DNA of 48,720 bases from Rhizobiaceae bacterium. Lineage in GTDB: Bacteria; Pseudomonadota; Alphaproteobacteria; Rhizobiales; Rhizobiaceae. The stretch covers positions 1 through 48,720 of the forward strand of contig JAHBYY010000032.1 in the NCBI GenBank assembly GCA_019635715.1, in the 5' to 3' direction. The notes below the pieces were generated by a model that saw only the letters and a program-made list of their open reading frames with translations, was not told the DNA's origin and made no database searches. Positions 43,008 through 48,720 of the stretch are shown piece by piece. Made by a program: the position numbers and the translations under genes. Position 1 is the stretch's first letter. The number at the start of each line of letters is the position of its first letter.

Positions 43008-43652
43008 ATGAAGGCAGGAAGTTCCAAGGCTGAAGCGGCGACCCGCACCGCGCCCGAAAGGGTGCTGGTCATCGCCTGCGGCATGCTGGCGCGGGAGGTT
43101 CTGGCGGTGAAGGAGCAGGCGGGGCTGGATCATCTCGACCTCACCTGCCTGTCCGCCGATTATCATTTCCGCCCCGATCGCATCGCGCCCGAAATGGATC
43201 GGGCGATCGTCAATGCGAGGGAGGAAGGCTATCGCCACATCCTCGCCGGATACGGCGATTGCGGCACCGGCGGACTGCTCGACCGTGTGCTCGAAAGGCA
43301 CGGCGTCGAGCGGCTGGAAGGACCGCACTGCTTCGCCTTCTACCAGGGAGCCAAGGCCTTCGCGGCGGCCGGCGACCGCGACATGCTCGCCTTCTACATG
43401 ACCGACTTTCTCTGCCGCCACTTCGACACCTTCTTCATGAAGCCGCTCGGGCTCGACCGGCATCCGGAACTCATCGGGGACTTCTTCGGCAACTACGAGA
43501 AGCTGGTCTATCTGGCGCAGACCGACGACCCGGCGCTCGATGCGGTCGCGCAGCGCGCCGCCGCCCTTCTCGGCCTGGCCTACGAGCGCCGCCTGACAGG
43601 CTACGGCGACCTCGTGCCCGTGCTGACGGCGGCGGCCGGCCGGAACGGTTGA
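43008..43652 (+). CDS. DUF1638-domain protein
   Basis: The 214 residues match DUF1638: ERVLVIACGMLAREVLAV, ILAGYGDCGTGGLLDRVLERHGVERLEGPHCFAFYQG and FMTDFL-like elements (AFYMTDFLCRHFDTFFMKPLGLDRHPEL). Cys and His residues in the GDCGTGG and GPHC motifs could bind metal. The family is repeatedly found beside MttB and corrinoid genes in methanogens and bacteria, so a helper role in methyl transfer is likely, but no activity is known to me. It lies downstream of the corrinoid gene, past the entericidin gene. Confidence 0.87.
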   Translation: MKAGSSKAEAATRTAPERVLVIACGMLAREVLAVKEQAGLDHLDLTCLSADYHFRPDRIAPEMDRAIVNAREEGYRHILAGYGDCGTGGLLDRVLERHGVERLEGPHCFAFYQGAKAFAAAGDRDMLAFYMTDFLCRHFDTFFMKPLGLDRHPELIGDFFGNYEKLVYLAQTDDPALDAVAQRAAALLGLAYERRLTGYGDLVPVLTAAAGRNG

Positions 43653-43746
43653 GCGGCGGCCCTGTGCATCGGGGACCATCGAGGTGACATCCGGATCGTA
43701 TCGCCTATGCTCGGCGCATTTGCGAAAATCCCGGACGGAAAAGCCC

Positions 43747-44325
43747 ATGCGCCGATTGATGTTCATCGCCATCGCCACGATCCTGGCGGCTCCGGCGCCC
43801 GCCCTGGCCACCGGCGAATTGCAGTCGATGATCACGCCGGCCGACCAGACGCGGCTGGACGGCTACGGAGCCGTTCGCAAGGAGGCGATCGACGAGGCAC
43901 GCAAGGGCGGATCGCCGTCCGAGGTGGCGATCCTCGATGGCATCCTGAGGAAACCGGCCCAGTCGTTCGCGGGCTTCGACATGACCGGCGCCTGGCAGTG
44001 CCGGACGATCAAGGCGGGCAATCTCAGCCCCCTCGTCGTCTACGGCTGGTTCAGGTGCCGGGTCACCGACGATGGATCGGGCTGGCGGCTGCAAAAGCTG
44101 ACGGGATCGCAGCGCACCACCGGCCGCTTCTTCGACGACGGCGACAAGCGCCTCGTCTATCTCGGCTCCGGCTCGGTCAACGACGATCGTCCGCCGCCCT
44201 ATGGCAGCGGCCCGGAGAGCGATCAGGTCGGCTACGCGTTCCGCACGGGCGCCAGGGAATGGCGGATCGAGTTTCCGTCGCCCCACAACGAATCGAAGCT
44301 CGACATATTGGAGCTACGCCGCTGA
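43747..44325 (+). CDS. secreted DUF4893-domain protein
   Basis: The 192-residue protein has an N-terminal signal peptide (RRLMFIAIATILAAPAPALA). The mature part matches DUF4893: ITPADQTRLDGYGAVRKEAIDEARKGG, ILDGILRKPAQSFAGFDMTGAWQCRTIKAG and VVYGWFRCRVTDDGSGWRLQKLTGSQRTTGRFFDDGDKRLVYLG. It is therefore periplasmic or secreted. Function is unknown. It follows DUF1638 by about 95 bp and is not clearly part of the one-carbon pathway. Confidence 0.85.
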   Translation: MRRLMFIAIATILAAPAPALATGELQSMITPADQTRLDGYGAVRKEAIDEARKGGSPSEVAILDGILRKPAQSFAGFDMTGAWQCRTIKAGNLSPLVVYGWFRCRVTDDGSGWRLQKLTGSQRTTGRFFDDGDKRLVYLGSGSVNDDRPPPYGSGPESDQVGYAFRTGAREWRIEFPSPHNESKLDILELRR

Positions 44326-44414
44326 GCGCCGGATGACCGCCGCTGTCACCAAGGCTTAACCGGCTGCATTGCAGGATCGGGGCTGAAGGCAGGCAGGCGG
44401 ACAGTGCACGCGCC

Positions 44415-45074
44415 ATGGACGCAATGACGGCGCAAACCGAGATCGCGCAATCACAGCCCCGACCGGCGGGACGCAAGCTGCGCCGCCTGTCGTCGATCTT
44501 CGCGCGCCTCGCGGCTGAGCGGACCGAGCCGGTCTCGATCGCCGAGATCCTGGATGCGCTGGGCAACCGCAGCTTCGCCGCGCTGCTGGTGCTGTTTGCC
44601 GCCGTCAACATGCTGCCGCTGCCCCCCGGCGGGACGACGATTCTCGGCTTTCCCCTGGTGATCGTCGCGGCGCAACTGATGTATGGCAGCAAGCGTGCGT
44701 GGCTGCCGGACTTCGTCGCGACCAAGTCGCTCTCTGCCCAGCAGTTTCGTGCCATCATGGACCGGGTCGTGCCGCGTCTCGCCAAGCTCGAACGTTTCGT
44801 TCGACCGCGCTACTGGCCGTTCTGGCGGCGTCGCGGCAACAGGGCGATCGGCTCATTGGCGTTCGTCCTCGCGGTCATCGTCACGCTCCCCATTCCGTTC
44901 GGAAACCTCCTTCCGGCTTTCTCCATCGCCTTGCTGGGATTGGCGCTCGCCGAACGCGACGGCGTGGTGCTGGCGCTCGGCGGGCTTTTCACCGTGATCT
45001 CGCTCGGACTGGTGGCGCTGGTCGTCAGCGCAGCCGGGGTCGCCGCGCATTTCGCCCTCGGCTGGATGTTCTGA
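44415..45074 (+). CDS. exoD: ExoD-family membrane protein
   Basis: The 219 residues match ExoD (PF06055-type), first named for exopolysaccharide and symbiosis defects in Sinorhizobium. Landmarks are LSSIFARLAAERTEPVSIAEILDALGNRSFAALLVLFAAVNMLPLPPGG and ILGFPLVIVAAQLMYGSKRAWLPDF, followed by three or so further membrane spans. The molecular role is not settled. It ends in a TGATG overlap with the formyltransferase gene, so the two are translationally coupled. Confidence 0.9.
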   Translation: MDAMTAQTEIAQSQPRPAGRKLRRLSSIFARLAAERTEPVSIAEILDALGNRSFAALLVLFAAVNMLPLPPGGTTILGFPLVIVAAQLMYGSKRAWLPDFVATKSLSAQQFRAIMDRVVPRLAKLERFVRPRYWPFWRRRGNRAIGSLAFVLAVIVTLPIPFGNLLPAFSIALLGLALAERDGVVLALGGLFTVISLGLVALVVSAAGVAAHFALGWMF

Positions 45075-45850
45075 TGGACCGTTCCGTTTCGTCGCATGTC
45101 GTCGTCGTGACGGAAGGCGGCGCGCATGTCTGGGGACTGGTGAATGCGCTCGGCGAGCGTTTCGGCCAGCCGACCGTGATCCTCGAACGGCCGGAATCGA
45201 AGAAGGCATTGCTGCGCGGTCGCGCCCGGCGGCAGGGCTGGCCGAGCGCGCTGGGTCAGCTCGCAACGATGGTGCTGATCCGAACCTCGAAGCTGCTTGG
45301 TCTGCGCAACCAGGCTGCGCTCGCGCAGCGAACCGGCTTCGACGCCACGCCGCCGCCCGAGTCCGCGGTCATCCGGATCGGATCGGCCGACAGCGGCGAA
45401 CTGGTGGAGGCGATCGACCGCGCCGGCGCCAGGGTGGTCCTTCTCGCCGGATGCCGCCTGGTGCGGCGCGACACGCTCTCGCGCATCACCTGCCCGGTCC
45501 TCAATTACCACGCGGGGATCGCGCCGAAATATCGCGGCATGAACGGCGGCTACTGGGCGCTCGCCACCGGCGACGCCGCGAATTTCGGTACGACGGTGCA
45601 TCTCGTCGACGCCGGCGTCGATACCGGACCGGTACTCCACCAGGCGCGCGGCAAGCCTGCCCCAGGCGATACCATTGCCACCTACGCCCTCACCCAGGCC
45701 GCCTTTTCGCGCGACATCTGCGTCCGCGCGGTCGGCGATGCCCTGGAGGGCAGGCTGAAGCCGGTCGAGACCGGCCTGCCGTCACGGCAGTGGTACCACC
45801 CGACGATCTGGTTCTATCTCTGGACCGGGCTCGTCCGGCGCGTATGGTAG
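45074..45850 (+). CDS. formyltransferase-family protein (10-formyl-THF-dependent type)
   Basis: This 258-residue protein of the formyltransferase fold has the catalytic trio Asn144 and His146 in NYHAGIAPKYRG and Asp183 in DAGVDTGP. Relatives transfer formyl from 10-formyl-THF to amino sugars, Met-tRNA, GAR and other amines. Its product is unknown; a surface sugar is plausible given coupling to ExoD, and a one-carbon role is also possible. The ATG at 45074 overlaps the ExoD stop (TGATG). It is followed 48 bp later by the second desaturase-type gene. Confidence 0.85.
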   Translation: MDRSVSSHVVVVTEGGAHVWGLVNALGERFGQPTVILERPESKKALLRGRARRQGWPSALGQLATMVLIRTSKLLGLRNQAALAQRTGFDATPPPESAVIRIGSADSGELVEAIDRAGARVVLLAGCRLVRRDTLSRITCPVLNYHAGIAPKYRGMNGGYWALATGDAANFGTTVHLVDAGVDTGPVLHQARGKPAPGDTIATYALTQAAFSRDICVRAVGDALEGRLKPVETGLPSRQWYHPTIWFYLWTGLVRRVW

Positions 45851-45898
45851 GCGCGAGGCTGGCTCGTCGCCAGGCCCGGTGGCGCTAGGCTGGACACC

Positions 45899-46819
45899 AT
45901 GAACGAGATCGACCACCGGCGCGTGATCGCCGACCTGTCGCACCAGACCCGCAGCGACCTGACGGCCAGGGTCGACGCGCCGGGTGTCGTCCGGGGGGTG
46001 GCGCTGGCGGCTGCCATGCTGGTTCTGGCCAGTCTGATCGCGCTGCGCGTGCCCTTCTGGCCTGTCCTGATGCTGCCGCTCGGCATCCTCATCGTTTTCC
46101 TGTTCACGCTGGAGCATGAATCCGTCCACGAAACCGCCTTCCGAACCTCAGGCATCAACAAGGCGGCCGCGGCGATGGCCGGCTTCCTGATCCTGCTTCC
46201 CCCGACCTGGTTTCGCTACTTCCACTTCGCCCACCACAGGCACACGCACGACCCGCAGCGCGATCCCGAACTGATGAGCCCAAAGCCGCAGACCTGGCCG
46301 CAGTACCTCGTCTACCTCTCGGGATGGCTCTACTGGAGCGGTATGGTCCGGGTTCTTTTTGTCAATGCCCTCGGCAGGGCCCGCGACGATTTCGTCCCGG
46401 AAAAGGGTCGCGCCAAGGTGATTTCCGAGGCCCGCTGGTTGCTCGGCCTCTACGTCCTGCTGGCGGCGATCTCGATCGCCCTTCAGTCGTCGCTGGCCCT
46501 CACGGTATGGATCGTTCCGGTCCTGCTCGGCCAGCCGTTCCTGCGTGCCTATCTGCTCGCCGAGCATACCGGCTGCCCGCATGTCCCGAACATGCTCGAA
46601 AACACGCGCACCACGTTCACGACGACGCTGGTACGCTTCATCGCCTGGAACATGCCGTTCCATGCCGAGCACCACGCCTATCCGGCCGTGCCGTTCCACA
46701 AGCTGCCCGAGTTCCACGACGTGGTGGCCGCACATCTGCGCTCCACCGAGCATGGCTATGTGCGCTTTCATCGCCGCTTCGCCACCGAACTCGGGGACGC
46801 GGCTGCGGAGCACCGTTGA
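45899..46819 (+). CDS. fatty-acid-desaturase-family membrane di-iron enzyme 2
   Basis: This 306-residue membrane protein has the three histidine boxes HESVHE, HFAHHRH and HAEHHAY that bind the di-iron centre, and about four membrane segments (LPLGILIVFLFTLEH; AAMAGFLILLPPTWFRYFHF). It may oxidise a lipid or a smaller molecule. Desaturase or hydroxylase members of this type turn up beside MttB-type clusters in rhizobia, which hints at a small substrate, but that is inference. It follows the formyltransferase on the same strand and precedes the PF13769 gene by about 120 bp. Confidence 0.88.
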   Translation: MNEIDHRRVIADLSHQTRSDLTARVDAPGVVRGVALAAAMLVLASLIALRVPFWPVLMLPLGILIVFLFTLEHESVHETAFRTSGINKAAAAMAGFLILLPPTWFRYFHFAHHRHTHDPQRDPELMSPKPQTWPQYLVYLSGWLYWSGMVRVLFVNALGRARDDFVPEKGRAKVISEARWLLGLYVLLAAISIALQSSLALTVWIVPVLLGQPFLRAYLLAEHTGCPHVPNMLENTRTTFTTTLVRFIAWNMPFHAEHHAYPAVPFHKLPEFHDVVAAHLRSTEHGYVRFHRRFATELGDAAAEHR

Positions 46820-46942
46820 CCTGTCGCCGCGCATCGGCAGGACGGCGTGCCTGCGTCGTTTTTGAAGGTCCATGCGTCGTCCGATGAGAAGCGGGCGGCG
46901 GAACGTTGCGGCAATGCTCCGACACTGACCAGCGAGTTGCAA

Positions 46943-47245
46943 ATGGCCGATCTGATTGTCGTCTACTGGCGCGATATCCCAGCCCAGGTGATCGTGAAGA
47001 AGGGGCGCACCAGCGCCAAGCGCGAACTTCCGCTGCGCTTCACCGAAGCGATCGACATGGCTGCGATGCGCACCGGCGCATCCGAGACGGATGCCTATCT
47101 CGCCGAGTGGCGGCGCGCCGATCCCGTCCCGGTCGGCGACGATCTCGAGGCCGAGGCCGACAAGGCTCTGGCGGACCTCGATGCGGGATATCATCGGGAG
47201 CGGCTGGTCGCTCTCGTCAAGGCAGGCGGCAAGGAAGATGTCTGA
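46943..47245 (+). CDS. PF13769 'virulence factor'-family small protein
   Basis: The 100-residue protein reads MADLIVVYWRDIPAQVIVKK then GRTSAKRELPLRFTEAIDMAAMR, the family's core. Despite the family name it is widespread in non-pathogenic alphaproteobacteria and is repeatedly found beside MetF/MetV-type genes. Its role is unknown; a scaffold or assembly helper for the methyl-THF oxidising complex would fit. It overlaps the MetV-like gene by 8 bp, indicating translational coupling. The ATG at 46943 has only a weak ribosome binding site. Confidence 0.85.
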   Translation: MADLIVVYWRDIPAQVIVKKGRTSAKRELPLRFTEAIDMAAMRTGASETDAYLAEWRRADPVPVGDDLEAEADKALADLDAGYHRERLVALVKAGGKEDV

Positions 47246-47879
47246 TACCCAGCCGAAACCCACCACGGCGGCCGGCGTGCCCGGAGTCGCCATACCGCCT
47301 TCGGCGCCGGCCGGCGTGACGCAGGCCACGGTCGTCAAGAAGGCCGCGCCGAAGTCCGACTACAAGCCCGCGGACGTCTCGCCGCAGCGCCGCGTCCAGC
47401 GCTCGTTCACCGTCCGGCTCTGGGCAATCCGCCATTCGCGGCTGCTCGAATGGTTTTATGCCCGTTTCGCCGAAATGTTCCTGCTGCTCCACCCGCTGTG
47501 GAAGGGCCTCGGCTACGGCCGCGTCGAGGCTCCGGTGAAGTTCGTCGAGAAGCGCGTCAAGGGCTTCATGTTCGACTGCCGCATGTGCGGCCAGTGCATC
47601 CTGTCGTCCACCGGCATGTCCTGCCCGATGAACTGCCCCAAGCAGTTGCGCAACGGCCCCTGCGGCGGCGTGCGCGCCAACGGCCATTGCGAGGTCGAGC
47701 CGGACATGCCCTGCGTCTGGGTCAAGGCCTGGGAGGGCTCTCGGCAAATGGTCAAGGGCGACGCCATCCTCAACGTGCAGAAGCCGGTCGACCAGTCGTT
47801 GCGCGAGACCTCGGCCTGGCTGCGCGTCACCGCCCAGGCCGCGGCCGCAAAGGAAGCAGTGAAGGCGGGTGCAGCATGA
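47238..47879 (+). CDS. metV: MetV-like zinc-binding protein (methylene-THF reductase partner)
   Basis: The 213-residue protein has an N-terminal low-complexity Pro/Ala stretch and a cysteine-rich C-terminal domain: Cys114, 117, 120, 129, 133, 142, 151 and 159 (DCRMCGQCILSSTGMSCPMNC). In acetogens MetV binds the MetF subunit of methylene-THF reductase. Coupling to PF13769 and position directly before metF support the same pairing here. The direction of the reaction could be methyl-THF oxidation. AAGGAAG precedes the ATG. A palindromic repeat separates it from metF. Confidence 0.87.
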   Translation: MSDTQPKPTTAAGVPGVAIPPSAPAGVTQATVVKKAAPKSDYKPADVSPQRRVQRSFTVRLWAIRHSRLLEWFYARFAEMFLLLHPLWKGLGYGRVEAPVKFVEKRVKGFMFDCRMCGQCILSSTGMSCPMNCPKQLRNGPCGGVRANGHCEVEPDMPCVWVKAWEGSRQMVKGDAILNVQKPVDQSLRETSAWLRVTAQAAAAKEAVKAGAA

Positions 47880-47902
47880 TGACCAACGTCGCGCCCCTTC
47901 GC

Positions 47903-48096
47903 GCGCCCCTCTGTCCTGCCGGACATCTCCCCCACAAGGGGGGAGATTGGATGTCATGTATGGTTTCGCCACTCTTCAACGCTGCAAGAAGGGCGACGTC
48001 ACCGGAACTGCCGATCTCCCCCCATGTGGGGGGTCCGAAGGACGGGCCGAGACCAGCGGCTCGGGCCAGGGCGTCCGGCAGGACAGAGGGGGGCGC
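47903..48096. repeat. MITE-like palindromic element between metV and metF
   Basis: Terminal inverted repeats of about 22 bp: GCGCCCCTCTGTCCTGCCGG... (47903-47924) and its near-exact reverse complement ...CCGGCAGGACAGAGGGGGGC (48073-48096). Between them are two hairpin cores with runs of C and G (ATCTCCCCCACAAGGGGGGA and CTCCCCCCATGTGGGGGG). No coding capacity was found. The structure is that of a non-autonomous element. It splits the metV/metF operon. Confidence 0.75.
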
Positions 48097-48129
48097 CGTC
48101 GAGCGCCTGCCGTTCCGGAAAGGTCGGTC

Positions 48130-48720
48130 ATGATCCCGCCGCGCATCCCGCAGCTCGACGAGAATCCGGCCGGCCTGCATCTGCCGCTGGAACCGCTGCC
48201 CGGCCACACCTCGCTCGGCCGCCTCGAGCGTGTGCTGCGGCGCGGCGAATTCGCCGTCACAACCGAGCTCAATCCACCCGACAGCGCCGATCCCGAGGAT
48301 GTCTACAACCGGGCAAAGATCTTCGACGGCTGGGTCGACGGGATCAACGCCGTCGATGCCTCCGGTGCCAACTGCCACATGTCGTCGGTCGGCATCTGCG
48401 CGCTGCTGACGCGCATGGGCTATGCGCCGATCATGCAGATCGCCTGCCGCGACAAGAACCGCATCGCCATCCAGGGCGACGTGCTCGGCGCCGCCGCCAT
48501 GGGGGTTGCCAACATCCTGTGCCTCACCGGCGACGGCGTACAAGCCGGTGACCAGCCGGGCGCCAAGCCGGTCTTCGACCTCGATTCGATGTCGCTGCTC
48601 GAAACCGTGCGCATCATGCGCGACAACGGCAAGTTCCTGTCGGGCCGCAAGCTGACCACGCCGCCGAAGCTGTTCCTTGGCGCGGCGGTCAATCCGTTCG
48701 CCCCGCCCTACGATTTCCGT
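48130..48720 (+). CDS. metF: methylenetetrahydrofolate reductase, first 197 residues (cut by window edge)
   Basis: This FAD enzyme interconverts methylene-THF and methyl-THF. The visible part starts MIPPRIPQLDENPAGLHLPL and shows LRRGEFAVTTELNPPDSADPEDVYNRAKIF, INAVDASGANCHMSS and ANILCLTGDGVQAGDQPGAKPVFDLDS, all family motifs of the barrel. About 100-150 residues should lie past the window edge. It follows metV, from which it is separated only by the palindromic element. Together with MttB and the corrinoid carrier it would carry methyl groups into the C1 pool. Confidence 0.93.
   Translation, partial: MIPPRIPQLDENPAGLHLPLEPLPGHTSLGRLERVLRRGEFAVTTELNPPDSADPEDVYNRAKIFDGWVDGINAVDASGANCHMSSVGICALLTRMGYAPIMQIACRDKNRIAIQGDVLGAAAMGVANILCLTGDGVQAGDQPGAKPVFDLDSMSLLETVRIMRDNGKFLSGRKLTTPPKLFLGAAVNPFAPPYDFR

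Noticed and set aside
48024-48551. Forward frame overlapping metF
   Set aside because: A shadow of metF in another frame; it starts within the palindromic repeat.

Overview
The window is high-GC DNA that reads like a chromosomal segment of a Hyphomicrobiales/Rhizobiales alphaproteobacterium of Mesorhizobium/Phyllobacteriaceae type. The signs are an alphaproteobacterial LexA box (GTTC-N7-GTTC) upstream of uvrA, mosaic intergenic palindromes of the rhizobial kind, an IS110 relic, and families typical of rhizobia (DUF559, PF13769, ExoD, non-pyrrolysine MttB homologues). The genus is inferred from gene content. I saw no tRNA, rRNA or CRISPR array.

Layout: 1-1617 is the N-terminal half of uvrA (reverse). 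1618-3545 is gene-poor, with the LexA box, an IS110 fragment and two palindromic repeats. 3546-9727 holds a hypothetical protein, an orphan peptide-type ABC ATPase preceded by a perfect 24-bp hairpin, a TerB-like protein, an AraC regulator with a VOC protein, cobQ, and a cupin of the DMSP-lyase family. 9818-12328 holds an isobutyryl-CoA-dehydrogenase-like gene and mmsB (valine catabolism), split by a four-helix-bundle gene flanked by inverted octamer tracts. 12724-17214 is a reverse-strand unit: AhpD-like protein, class-III aminotransferase, MFS transporter, and a SolA/sarcosine-oxidase-like enzyme. 17312-24132 is a forward unit: MttB homologue 1, a DUF559 protein, a dimethylglycine-dehydrogenase-type oxidase, an AT-rich membrane protein and an M24 protein whose active-site pattern matches the DMSP lyase DddP. 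24139-29628 holds a small membrane protein, a PhnD-type binding protein, a fatty-acid-desaturase-type enzyme, an XRE regulator, a homocysteine S-methyltransferase and an overlapping trio of small unknown genes. 29656-38617 is mixed housekeeping and regulatory content: amidotransferase, YqjI-like PadR regulator with a three-box operator, MASE1-GGDEF protein, sigma factor with VWA protein, DUF1810, an unknown protein and a ferredoxin. 38771-40093 is an RTX-like protein. 40217-48720 is the one-carbon region: MttB homologue 2 divergent from its corrinoid protein, an entericidin, DUF1638, DUF4893, ExoD, a formyltransferase, a second desaturase-type enzyme, PF13769, a MetV-like zinc protein and the start of metF.

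The most interesting reading is a vitamin-B12-dependent demethylation system in an apparently aerobic bacterium. An MttB-family enzyme without pyrrolysine would move a methyl group from a quaternary amine or sulfonium compound to the corrinoid protein and then to tetrahydrofolate. MetV/MetF would oxidise methyl-THF to methylene-THF, and the GcvT-type oxidase and SolA-like enzyme would remove the remaining N-methyl groups. CobQ supplies cobamide, the homocysteine methyltransferase can take a methyl group to methionine, and two unrelated DMSP-lyase-like proteins suggest the substrates include onium osmolytes (glycine betaine, proline betaine, carnitine, DMSP or relatives). Substrate and direction of flow are inference; the corrinoid re-activator (RamA-type) is not in the window.
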